This document shows positions 1-7,667 of a stretch of DNA of 64,000 bases, in pieces. Every line of letters begins with the position of its first letter. Position 1 is the first letter of the stretch. The position numbers were made by a program, and so were the translations under genes. The notes beneath the pieces are model-generated. The model worked only from the letters and a program-made list of their open reading frames with translations, did no database searches and had not been told where the DNA came from. This stretch comes from Leptonema illini DSM 21528 (lineage in GTDB: Bacteria > Spirochaetota > Leptospiria > Leptospirales > Leptonemataceae). The stretch spans positions 3,990,115-4,054,114 of the forward strand of contig NZ_JH597773.1 in assembly GCF_000243335.1 (NCBI RefSeq). The letters run 5' to 3'.

Positions 1-280
1 GGCCTGAAAGGCGAAGCGTCTGTCCTTTATAGAAATCACGGATCATTCGGTCGAGTTTGCCGACGATCGTGTAGACCTTACCATCGGCTGTCGTCAGCCG
101 GGGGATCTTCTTTCCGTCGATGACGACGACCGAGATGTCGCCGCTCAGCTCCGTGCTCTGTAAGTTGGCCGCCTCCAGTTTCTGTTCGGAGGTCGAGCAA
201 CTGAGCAGAGGAAGGGCGCCGATAAAAAGCAGTGCGGAGAGAGTTGCACCGGGCAGGCTTATCAGTTTTTTGCGGCTCAT
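1..280 (-). CDS. Putative lipoprotein, partial (C-terminus outside window)
   Basis: Reading leftward from an ATG at 280, preceded by a GGAAG ribosome-binding site, the frame stays open to the window edge (93 codons). The N-terminus has a basic Lys/Arg stretch, a hydrophobic segment and a lipobox-like LLSC at about residues 27-30, so it is probably exported and lipid-anchored. The mature part contains a beta-rich stretch (DISVVVIDGKKIPRL) but I recognise no family. It lies 44 bases downstream of panE on the same strand and may belong to that transcript. Function unknown. Confidence 0.7.
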   Translation of the reverse strand, partial: MSRKKLISLPGATLSALLFIGALPLLSCSTSEQKLEAANLQSTELSGDISVVVIDGKKIPRLTTADGKVYTIVGKLDRMIRDFYKGQTLRLSG

Positions 281-324
281 CTTCTTCCTTTGACGCTGAT
301 TACGCGAAAAGTTCGTGCAAAAAA

Positions 325-1293
325 TTACGACTTCTTCTTCGAATGAGTCTCTCTGCGGATCGCAGAGCGACGATCGTAGAATTGCAAAAGGTCGTGGGCC
401 ATCTGCAGATGGGGTACCTCTATCTTCCTCTTGCGTGCCATGCGGATGGGTTCGCCAAGAATAATGTCGATCTCCATCGGTCGGCCGGCCTCGTAGTCAA
501 GCAGCATCGACGTTTTATAAGGGCGCATGCGCTTCGTTCTGTCAAGCATATCGCGCAGCGTGGCGTTTGACAGCTTGATGTTCTCGGCCGCGGCAACCGC
601 CTGGATCTCGCGCATGATGCGCAGCGAAAGGTCGGCTGTCTGCGCATTCGAAACGATGGGATCGGTATCGGCCTGAAGCAGCACCGATAGCGTATTATAG
701 GCCGCATTCCAGAGTAACTTCTCATAGCGGGCCCGACGCAGCTTCGGCACAAACTCGCTCTGAATCCCCGCACTCTGAAACAGCTCTGTAACCTGTAGCG
801 CCAGCGGATTCTGCTCCGCATGCAGAGCGCCTATCTTCACCATGCCGTAGTCGATATGATCGATGCGCTTTGCGCTGATGCGATTGATGCAGGTGAAGGC
901 CAGCCCTCCAAGTATTACGGGTCGCAGAGCGGATCGACGGAAGTGGGCAGCGTAACGCTCTTCCTGATTGATACCGTTCTGTAAAAGAAGAAGAATGCCG
1001 TTTTTTTTGAGAACCGGTCTCACAAGGGCAAAGGGATCAAGATCGGGCAGCGCCTTGATCGAAACGATGACGATGTCGGCCGGCTCCATCTGCTGCGAAC
1101 TGGCGAAGCATTGCACGGGAAGCGTGTAGTTAGCCCAGGGACTGCGCACCTCGAGATACTTCGTCTTCGCCATCGTCGCCGACATATAGGCGACCGGCAG
1201 CCCGTAGCGTTGCAGCATCGAACCGTAAAAGGCGCCAACGGCTCCGGCGCCGATGACGGCCACGGACGGAGAATCAGGCAGAAGAGAGCGCAT
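325..1293 (-). CDS. panE: 2-dehydropantoate 2-reductase (ketopantoate reductase)
   Basis: Predicted NADPH-dependent reduction of ketopantoate to pantoate in pantothenate/CoA synthesis (family knowledge). The 322-residue protein opens with a Rossmann motif (AVIGAGAVGAFYG). It continues with the C-terminal helical domain typical of ApbA/PanE, including the KLLWNAAYNTLSVLL segment that carries the catalytic-site Lys/Asn. The open frame extends 60 codons further upstream, but that part lies inside the preceding esterase gene and lacks family similarity, so I chose the ATG at 1293, eight bases after the esterase stop. Length matches the family (about 300-320). ApbA/PanE paralogues with other 2-ketoacid specificities exist, so the substrate is inferred. 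Confidence 0.85.
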   Translation of the reverse strand: MRSLLPDSPSVAVIGAGAVGAFYGSMLQRYGLPVAYMSATMAKTKYLEVRSPWANYTLPVQCFASSQQMEPADIVIVSIKALPDLDPFALVRPVLKKNGILLLLQNGINQEERYAAHFRRSALRPVILGGLAFTCINRISAKRIDHIDYGMVKIGALHAEQNPLALQVTELFQSAGIQSEFVPKLRRARYEKLLWNAAYNTLSVLLQADTDPIVSNAQTADLSLRIMREIQAVAAAENIKLSNATLRDMLDRTKRMRPYKTSMLLDYEAGRPMEIDIILGEPIRMARKRKIEVPHLQMAHDLLQFYDRRSAIRRETHSKKKS

Positions 1294-1301
1294 AAGGCAT
1301 C

Positions 1302-2216
1302 TTAAAGCGGCTCTTCGTTTCCTGTGAAGAAGAATTCGATGCTGCGATCGGCTGCATTCCATTCCTCTGAAAGAGGGCCGACGATCTCGGGTGGAACGGA
1401 GCTCCAGCCGTCGGGCCAGGTGTGCCCTCCGCCATGAATCGTGACGACGTGCAGACGACGACGTGACTGACATCGGTCATAACGTTCTGTCGTTATACTT
1501 GTGCGGTCGTCGCGAAGACGGTTCGTATGAATGACCGTATCGGGCGAATCCGCGCAGCCCAGCCCCATTCTGAGACGTCTCGTCGTTTCCTGAAACGGCA
1601 GTGCATAGCCGAGGCTTTCGCGAACGACGCGCATCTCGCCTCCGTCATAGGGCACGATCGGATCGGCCGTACCATGAGCGATCAAGACCGAAACAGGCTG
1701 CGTGAAGGTGCAGATCTGATCCCTGCGCAGGCCGCCCGAGATAACGGCGGCCGATCTGATGCGGTCCGGCGCTTCGCAGACGAGCTGAAGCGTGAAGAAG
1801 GCACCCTCGTCAAAGCCCGTAGCGTAAATCTGTTTCGGATCAATCGGGTAATTTCGGATCAATTCATCGAGCAGAAGCCTGACGAAGAGCACATCCGCAC
1901 TGCGCCAGCGTCCGTTCAAGGCGACGGGAAAGGCGATAAAGAAACGACGGGCCTCGGCTAACTCCTGAAAGCGGTTGCGACTCAGCCTTACGATCGACTG
2001 CGGATCTCCCTCTCGTTCATGAAAGACAAGCACAAGCGGATACAACCGCGGAGTGCCGCGCTCTATATCGGTCGGAACATAGAGCAGAGACTTACGCGCC
2101 ATGCCCTGCACGCTCGTCTGCTCGGAACGGATACGCTCGGGCGGAAGTCGAGCCTCAGGAGAGAAACAACGAGCAGAGAGCAGTAGCAGGCCTGTGATGA
2201 GGGCCTTTCTTATCAT
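1302..2216 (-). CDS. Secreted LpqC/PHB-depolymerase-like alpha/beta hydrolase with Asp at the nucleophile position
   Basis: A 304-residue protein with an N-terminal signal-peptide-like segment (MIRKALITGLLLLSARC; the Arg before Cys argues against a normal lipobox). The body resembles the polyhydroxybutyrate depolymerase/feruloyl esterase group: a PLVLVFHE strand, the nucleophile elbow, the acid region HGTADPIVPYDGG, and the His loop HGGGHTWPDG. The elbow reads GFDEGA where the family has G-x-S-x-G, so the catalytic Ser is replaced by Asp. The codon is GAC, read directly from the sequence. The acid and His are kept. It is either a pseudo-esterase or an enzyme using an Asp nucleophile, as haloalkane dehalogenases and epoxide hydrolases do. 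It sits between rlmI and panE in one leftward cluster. Confidence 0.75.
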   Translation of the reverse strand: MIRKALITGLLLLSARCFSPEARLPPERIRSEQTSVQGMARKSLLYVPTDIERGTPRLYPLVLVFHEREGDPQSIVRLSRNRFQELAEARRFFIAFPVALNGRWRSADVLFVRLLLDELIRNYPIDPKQIYATGFDEGAFFTLQLVCEAPDRIRSAAVISGGLRRDQICTFTQPVSVLIAHGTADPIVPYDGGEMRVVRESLGYALPFQETTRRLRMGLGCADSPDTVIHTNRLRDDRTSITTERYDRCQSRRRLHVVTIHGGGHTWPDGWSSVPPEIVGPLSEEWNAADRSIEFFFTGNEEPL

Positions 2217-2248
2217 GGTTGCCGGGCATCCTTTTTATGTATGGGGCG

Positions 2249-3388
2249 TTATTCGACGAACAGGGTGCATCCCTTCAAATACTCGCCTTCGGGATGATAG
2301 ATGCTGATCGGATGATCCGGAGCCTGAGTGAGGAAGTCAACGATTTTCACATCCCGTCCGGCATCGGTGGCGGCGGCGAAGAGGATCTTACGAAAGAGGT
2401 CGGTGCTTATGTGCTGAGAGCAGGAGAAGGTGAAAAGCAGTCCGCCCGGTGCGATCTTTTTCATGGCCTGCAGGTTGATGTCTTTGTAGCCGCGCGCCGC
2501 CCTGTCGACGGCCGATCGCGTTTTTGCGAAGGCGGGCGGATCAAGAATGATGGCATCGAAGCGGCCGCCTTCGATTTCGCGCAGATAGTCAAAGCAGTCG
2601 GCCTTGAGAGTTTCGTGCTTCGCGTCGGCAGCGTTCAGTCGGACGTTCTCTTCGCAGAGTAGAAGAGCGGGGTCTGACAGATCGACCGAAAGGACGGACT
2701 TCGCTCCTCCGCGAAGAGCTGCCGCCGAAAAGCCTCCGGTGTAGGCGAAGGCGTTCAGGACGGTGCGGCCCGCGACTCGCTCTTCAACGACCCTGCGATT
2801 CTCGCGTTGATCGAGAAAAAAGCCGGTTTTCTGTCCGCCTTCAAGGTCGGCCTTGAAGCGCAGCCCGCGCTCGACGAACTCGACGAGCTTCACGGGCTCG
2901 CCGCCGTCAACGTGCCAGGCGTCATCGACGCGAAGAGTATGAATGGTCAGCCGTGCTTTGAGAAAGGATGCGGCGATCTGCAGCAAGTTGCGCGCCCCCT
3001 CATGCTGAATCTGCAGAACGGCCGCTCTGTCGTAGATGTCGCAGATCAGCCCCGGAAAGCCATCGGACTCGGAATGAATCAGTCGAAAGCCCGTCGTTTT
3101 CTCGGGAAGCAGCGCCCGTCGTAGCAGCAGCGCCTTTTCAAGTCGCTCCGTCCAGTAGGCCTCATCAAAACCCGATGCAGGCAGCGGACCGAAGTGAAAG
3201 AGCCGGCAGCGGATCTGATGGGCGGGATCGTAGAACCCCGCTCCGAGAACGGCGCCGTCATGCGACTGCACGGTGACGATGGACCCGGCAGGCACGGCAT
3301 CGACACGATGGACGCCTCCGCTGAAGATCCAGGGGTGACGGTGCAGAACGGAACGCTCGCGATCCTTCTTTAAAACAAGGGCTGCCAT
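2249..3388 (-). CDS. rlmI: 23S rRNA m5C methyltransferase, RlmI family
   Basis: A 379-residue class I SAM-dependent methyltransferase of the RlmI/YccW group, which methylates a cytosine in 23S rRNA. It begins with a PUA-like RNA-binding part (residues about 1-75; LHRHPWIFSGGV), followed by an EEHAD-like middle (HSESDGFPGLICD). The Rossmann methyltransferase domain has the SAM loop LNAFAYTGGFSAAAL and catalytic-site ILDPPAFAK, then FSCSQH. The frame is open for 100 more codons upstream, but those run into the divergent promoter region and lack similarity. The ATG at 3388 gives the normal family start MAALVLKKDRERSV. It is divergent from the binding-protein gene at 3504, and the esterase gene starts 32 bases downstream. 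Confidence 0.88.
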   Translation of the reverse strand: MAALVLKKDRERSVLHRHPWIFSGGVHRVDAVPAGSIVTVQSHDGAVLGAGFYDPAHQIRCRLFHFGPLPASGFDEAYWTERLEKALLLRRALLPEKTTGFRLIHSESDGFPGLICDIYDRAAVLQIQHEGARNLLQIAASFLKARLTIHTLRVDDAWHVDGGEPVKLVEFVERGLRFKADLEGGQKTGFFLDQRENRRVVEERVAGRTVLNAFAYTGGFSAAALRGGAKSVLSVDLSDPALLLCEENVRLNAADAKHETLKADCFDYLREIEGGRFDAIILDPPAFAKTRSAVDRAARGYKDINLQAMKKIAPGGLLFTFSCSQHISTDLFRKILFAAATDAGRDVKIVDFLTQAPDHPISIYHPEGEYLKGCTLFVE

Positions 3389-3503
3389 GCTGCCAGTTAT
3401 CCGGCGGATTGTTTGCAAACAAGCCACATCGCTCCCAAAAACCGGCGGATCGGATTTTCTTGTTGTTGCCGGGCCTGTTCTCGTCGATCCTGTAAACAGT
3501 ACT

Positions 3504-4427
3504 ATGTCCTGGCTTCGGAACTCATCCCATCGCGAGTCGGCACCGGTTTCGGTCCGCCTCAGTATCATCCCCCTGCTTTCCCTGCTCGCCTTGATGGCCT
3601 CCATCGGCTGCGGCGGAAACAGCGGAGGGTTTTCGGAGCCTACGTTTGATGAGCGAACAGAAATGCCGAAGGCAGCCGACGACTCCAATGCGCTGCGTTT
3701 TGGAGCCGCCTCTATGGAAAATCCGATCGAGCTGTCGGAGTCCTATTATCCTCTGCTGAAAGAGCTTTCAGAGAAGCTCGGTCGCCCGGTGCGCTTTGTG
3801 CCTCTTAAGAATAACGAGGAACTCATGCAGGCCATCATGCGCGGACAGGTCGATCTGGCCAGGCTCGGTCCGCTTGTTTATTTGAATCTGCGCGACCGCA
3901 CCGATCTTGAGGTGCTTGTACGGCCCGTGAAGAAAGACGGAACGGGAAGCTATGCCGTCATCGCCGTGCGAAATGACACGCCTATGAAAACGCTACAGCA
4001 GCTGCGAGGCAAGAGCATCGCGCTTGGCGATCCGAAATCCACGTATTCAAATATCATGCCCCGTAAGATGTTGCGCGATGCCGGCGTCGGCATGGGCGAA
4101 TTGAGCTCCGTCGGTATGCTCGGCAGTATGGATAACTGCGCACAGAACGTACTGAACGGAGCCTACGTCGCCGGAGCGATGAGCGATTCGATCTACGAAA
4201 AATTCAGGACGCGAGCCATAGGGCTGCGCATCCTGGCTCGCTCCGAGGACCTACCGGGTGAACCCATCGTTGCGCGCAGCGCGCTTGGAGCTGCGACCAT
4301 CGATCAGGTGAGGCGTGCGTTGCTTTCCGTGCGTGACCCCGAGGTTCTGCACGCCATTTCGCCTGGTCAGGAGGCCTATGTGCCGGCGGCGCCAGGAGAC
4401 TACGATCGCTTCAAGGCCTTCGAATGA
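3504..4427 (+). CDS. PhnD-like phosphate/phosphonate-type substrate-binding lipoprotein
   Basis: A 307-residue periplasmic binding protein of the PhnD/phosphite-binding type. It has an unusually long n-region, a hydrophobic segment, and a lipobox SIGC at residue 36, so it is predicted to be lipid-anchored. The body shows the two-lobed fold signatures of the group: ENPIELSESYYPLLKEL, MRGQVDLARLGPLVYLNL, LRGKSIALGDPKSTYS. I chose the ATG at 3504 because the 39 upstream codons have no signal-peptide character; no strong Shine-Dalgarno is visible. No ABC permease or ATPase lies beside it. The next gene, nine bases on, is a chemotaxis receptor, which suggests the protein presents a ligand to that receptor (inference). 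The ligand is unknown. Confidence 0.8.
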   Translation: MSWLRNSSHRESAPVSVRLSIIPLLSLLALMASIGCGGNSGGFSEPTFDERTEMPKAADDSNALRFGAASMENPIELSESYYPLLKELSEKLGRPVRFVPLKNNEELMQAIMRGQVDLARLGPLVYLNLRDRTDLEVLVRPVKKDGTGSYAVIAVRNDTPMKTLQQLRGKSIALGDPKSTYSNIMPRKMLRDAGVGMGELSSVGMLGSMDNCAQNVLNGAYVAGAMSDSIYEKFRTRAIGLRILARSEDLPGEPIVARSALGAATIDQVRRALLSVRDPEVLHAISPGQEAYVPAAPGDYDRFKAFE

Positions 4428-4436
4428 GGAAGTATC

Positions 4437-6125
4437 ATGTTGAATAAGATATGGAAGTTTTTTCTCGGGTTGAAGGTTCCTCTCAGCGTGAAGGTGATTA
4501 TTATGATCGCCTTCCTCGAAGCGGGGGCCGTCATCACGCTCGCCTTCTTTATTATTCTGTATAACTATCAGATTTTGCGCGGCGACGCCGACAGCCGGGC
4601 AAAAGAGATCGCCGTCGCTCTGCGCCGCCCCGTTATCGAGGCCATCATCCATAACGACTACATCAAGCTACAGAAGACGATCGAGCTGCTCGGCAAAGAA
4701 GAATCGATCCGCTATGCGATCATTCAGGACAAGCACGGACGGGCTCTCGTTCACAGCCATCCGCACTATGTGGGGCTCATTTTTAACGATGCGAATTCTC
4801 TGAAAGCATTCTATTCAGAGGGGCCGATCATTCAGGACTATTATGCCTTTGATCGCATTTATACGCGCGACTTCGCCATCCCGCTTGATACGGCGATGGG
4901 ACGTCTCGGCTTTATACGTATCGGTATGAATTTCGATACGCAGGTGCGCAAGCCGCTTATATTTACCGGCGTCGTCACGCTTGTTATGGTTTTCGTATTT
5001 ATCGGCATCGGAGTCTTGATCGCCATACCGGCGACGCGCATGCTGCTTGATCCCGTTCATTCTGTGCAGAGAGCGACCGAAGCGATCGCCGTCGGTGATT
5101 TAACCGTCAGCGTCGATACGATCAGTCGCGACGAGATCGGCGCGATGGCTCAGGCATTTAATCGAATGGTAGAAAGCCAGCGCTCGATGGTTTCATCCAT
5201 TCGGCATATTTCGGGCGACGTTTCGCATGCATCCGAAGAGCTTGCCGCCTCGTCCGAGCAGGTGTCGTCCTCAGCGGTTGAAGTTAACGATACCATTCAG
5301 AAAGTCGCCGACGATTCGGTGATGGGCATGCAGCATACGGCAGAGATCAATCGCATGATCGAATCGTTTACCGATCTCTTGAATCAGGCTCGCGATCAGG
5401 CGGGCAAAACGATGAAGGTGGCCGGCGATTCTTATTCGGCGGCCGATCAGGGCCGCCAGGACGTCATCGTCATGAATGAAACGATGTTTCAGATCAAGAC
5501 GGGATCAGAGGAGAATCTTCAGGCCATTCTGCAGCTCGACGAATTCACACGTCAGATCGAAGGCATCACCGACGCCATCAGCGGCATCGCCGGTCAGATC
5601 AACCTGCTTGCGCTGAACGCCGCCATCGAAGCGGCCCGAGCCGGCGACGTCGGTCGGGGCTTTGCGGTCGTCGCCGATGAGATCGGCAAGCTCGCCGATC
5701 AGTCGACGCGCCAGGCCAAAGACGTGGCTACGATGGTAAACCGCATCATTGAGATCACGCGCAGCTCCGTCGGCGTAACGAAGAAGCAATCCGAATTGAT
5801 TCTGCAAGGCGCAGAGGCCGCCTCGGCGGTAAATGAATCGCTCGGCCGCATTGTCGAGGCCTCCCGTTCGATTTCCTCGCAGGCGCAGACAATCCTTGAA
5901 ATCGCCGAAAAAGAGGTGCGTGAATCCGATGCCGTCCGATCCCGGATTAACGCTCTCAATTCGCTGATCAGCGACACGGCCAACCGTGCCGTCGAGGTCC
6001 GCCAGGCCACCCGGGAAACGACCGGAGCCATGGAAGAGGTGGCCCGGGGATCGCAAACCCTCAGCGCGCTGGCCGTCAACCTCAAGGAGATGGTGGAGCA
6101 GTTCAAGCTCGGAAAGGACGACTGA
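4437..6125 (+). CDS. Methyl-accepting chemotaxis protein
   Basis: A 562-residue transmembrane chemoreceptor. TM1 spans residues about 18-43. An extracytoplasmic sensor of about 130 residues follows (contains [17 protein letters not shown], resembling a small PAS/Cache-like strand pattern). TM2 spans about 175-198, then HAMP to about 252 and a long coiled-coil signalling domain. The CheA/CheW-contacting hairpin tip is clear ([16 protein letters not shown], then [18 protein letters not shown]). It has no C-terminal CheR pentapeptide. A GAGG Shine-Dalgarno precedes the ATG. It is nine bases after the PhnD-like lipoprotein, and its stop overlaps the next start by one base, so the three genes are probably co-translated. 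Confidence 0.93.
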   Translation: MLNKIWKFFLGLKVPLSVKVIIMIAFLEAGAVITLAFFIILYNYQILRGDADSRAKEIAVALRRPVIEAIIHNDYIKLQKTIELLGKEESIRYAIIQDKHGRALVHSHPHYVGLIFNDANSLKAFYSEGPIIQDYYAFDRIYTRDFAIPLDTAMGRLGFIRIGMNFDTQVRKPLIFTGVVTLVMVFVFIGIGVLIAIPATRMLLDPVHSVQRATEAIAVGDLTVSVDTISRDEIGAMAQAFNRMVESQRSMVSSIRHISGDVSHASEELAASSEQVSSSAVEVNDTIQKVADDSVMGMQHTAEINRMIESFTDLLNQARDQAGKTMKVAGDSYSAADQGRQDVIVMNETMFQIKTGSEENLQAILQLDEFTRQIEGITDAISGIAGQINLLALNAAIEAARAGDVGRGFAVVADEIGKLADQSTRQAKDVATMVNRIIEITRSSVGVTKKQSELILQGAEAASAVNESLGRIVEASRSISSQAQTILEIAEKEVRESDAVRSRINALNSLISDTANRAVEVRQATRETTGAMEEVARGSQTLSALAVNLKEMVEQFKLGKDD

Positions 6126-6745
6126 TGATCACTCTTATCGCGGGGACGGTGCTGTTAAGCGTCATCCACGCCGCCATCCCCAATCACTGGATGCCCTTTG
6201 TCGTGCTTTCGCGCACCGAACGCTGGTCGTTATCCGAAACGCTTGGCATCACGCTGATGGCCGGTCTGGCTCACAGCGCAAGCACCGTCGCCCTCGGCGT
6301 GCTCATCGGCGGCATCGGTTATTCGCTCGCACAGGAATATCTCTTTGTCGGGACGATCCTGGCGCCGCTCATTCTGATCTTCATGGGCATCCTGTATTTC
6401 AGCCTGGATCTGAGGCATTCGCATCATGAGCATATCCCTGGAAAGAAAGAGGTGCAGGGCCGTCCGCGCTGGATGATGATCGCCATACTCAGCGGCGCCA
6501 TGTTCTTCTCGCCCTGCCTTGAGATAGAATCGTATTTCTTCACGGCCGGCTCGCACGGCTGGAGCGGCATCTGGTTAGTCGCCGGTCTGTATCCCGTGCT
6601 CTCCGTCGGAACGATGGTGCTGCTTGTGCTGCTCGGCCGAAAAAGCCTGCTTCACTGGAGCGGAACCTTCCTCGAACGGCATGAGAAGAAGATTACCGGT
6701 TTCACGCTCATTCTGCTCGGTATCGTAGCGTATTTCTGGAAATAA
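6125..6745 (+). CDS. Polytopic membrane protein, metal/sulfur transporter-like
   Basis: A 206-residue protein with about six hydrophobic segments. Its N-terminus carries HAAIPNHWMPF, and a second His-containing helix follows (MAGLAHSASTVALGVLIGG). This pattern recalls NicO/RcnA-type nickel-cobalt exporters and UreH/DsbD-related membrane families. A cytoplasmic His-rich loop (LRHSHHEHIPGKK) and FFSPCLEIESYFF would fit metal handling. The start codon overlaps the chemoreceptor stop (TGATG), which implies translational coupling. I do not assign a substrate. Confidence 0.65.
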   Translation: MITLIAGTVLLSVIHAAIPNHWMPFVVLSRTERWSLSETLGITLMAGLAHSASTVALGVLIGGIGYSLAQEYLFVGTILAPLILIFMGILYFSLDLRHSHHEHIPGKKEVQGRPRWMMIAILSGAMFFSPCLEIESYFFTAGSHGWSGIWLVAGLYPVLSVGTMVLLVLLGRKSLLHWSGTFLERHEKKITGFTLILLGIVAYFWK

Positions 6746-6746
6746 G

Positions 6747-6843
6747 GCCCGCTGCTCCACCCTTCGCCCGGACATGAAACATCCTGTTTCAAGTCCGGGA
6801 CGCCCGCCGTCCGTGGCTCCGCTCTCAGGGCGGCGCAGCGGGC
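6747..6843. repeat. Nested palindromic intergenic element
   Basis: This 290-base gap (6746-7035) contains a nested inverted repeat. The outer arms are GCCCGCTG (6747-6754) and CAGCGGGC (6836-6843). Inside is a 14-bp stem with one mismatch: CCCGGACATGAAAC (6767-6780) pairs with GTTTCAAGTCCGGG (6786-6799) around a 5-base loop. No T-tract follows, so it is not a standard terminator. It may be an mRNA-stability hairpin or a member of a dispersed repeat family. The rest of the gap to 7035 shows no gene. Confidence 0.55.
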
Positions 6844-7035
6844 TGGCTTCGGAGGAGTGGAATACAGATGAGGCAAGGGGAGATCGTGCGCCAGGCGCCG
6901 TCGCTTTCCTATCCTTTTTTGGGGTCGCTTCAGTCAGAGTGCAAAAGGGCTGGAATTGGGGCGAAGGGAATTGCTGACAAACTTCCGGCAGCAAATTGTC
7001 TTGCAACTATTCAGATCCGTAAACTGATGATCTGA

Positions 7036-7557
7036 GTGAAAGCTCTATCTGTGTTCTTATTCTGCCTGTTGCTACCCGGCGTAATGATCGCTGCGCCTGA
7101 GCCCTCCAACCAGTGTAAGGTCTACGTTGCAGTGCTTGATGAAGACCCTGCTGGCCTTAACGTCCGCAAGTCGCCAGGGGGCGCCATTATCGGTACGTTA
7201 CCAGAGCAGAGTTCTTTCACAGTGGTTGAAATCCGCGGAAAGTGGGCCCGGGTGACGGACTTTGAACTGCCTGCTGGCGCTGAACGAAAGGACTGGCCTG
7301 CGTATCCGAAGCAGGACTGGGGATGGGTTCATACGTCACTTCTCGGAACTTTTACAAGAGATCTTCGCACATCGTTTTATTCAGGACCGTCTGAACAATC
7401 GAAGCAAATCGTCATCGAAGAAGAATATGAGCTTAAAATCCTTTTCCTGGGATGTCGTGGATCATGGCTGAACGTCAGAGTGCCAGGAAAGCATAAGGGC
7501 CCACTCTGGGTTAAGCAGGAAGATACCTGCCCTCTGGCCTGGACTACGTGTCCCTGA
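7036..7557 (+). CDS. Secreted SH3b-domain protein
   Basis: A 173-residue protein with a clear signal peptide (KALSVFLFCLLLPGVMIAA). It is followed by a bacterial SH3 (SH3b) domain: GLNVRKSPGGAIIGTLP, then FTVVEIRGKWARV, then WGWVHTSLLGTF. The C-terminal half (residues about 110-170) looks like a second, degenerate SH3b copy with WLNVRVPGKHKGPLWVK. SH3b domains commonly bind peptidoglycan or envelope partners. The start is a GTG at 7036; no ATG gives an intact signal peptide. It stands alone, convergent with the next gene. The precise role is unknown. Confidence 0.75.
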   Translation: MKALSVFLFCLLLPGVMIAAPEPSNQCKVYVAVLDEDPAGLNVRKSPGGAIIGTLPEQSSFTVVEIRGKWARVTDFELPAGAERKDWPAYPKQDWGWVHTSLLGTFTRDLRTSFYSGPSEQSKQIVIEEEYELKILFLGCRGSWLNVRVPGKHKGPLWVKQEDTCPLAWTTCP

Positions 7558-7667
7558 AATAAGAGATAAAGCAGTCTGTATCGATCAAATCCCGGTTCAT
7601 TCCCTATCGAATCGATCAGCTATCCTCTGTCTTACTTGTATGAGATCGGCGATGACGTCCCCTTCCT

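Noticed and set aside
1294-1473. Upstream extension of panE
   Set aside because: These 60 codons lie in the esterase coding sequence and have no PanE similarity; ATG 1293 fits the family start.
3389-3688. Upstream extension of rlmI
   Set aside because: The 100 extra codons run through the divergent lipoprotein's 5' region and lack PUA-domain similarity.
6575-7006. 143-codon leftward frame over the palindromic element
   Set aside because: It is made of low-complexity and antisense sequence with no start signal.
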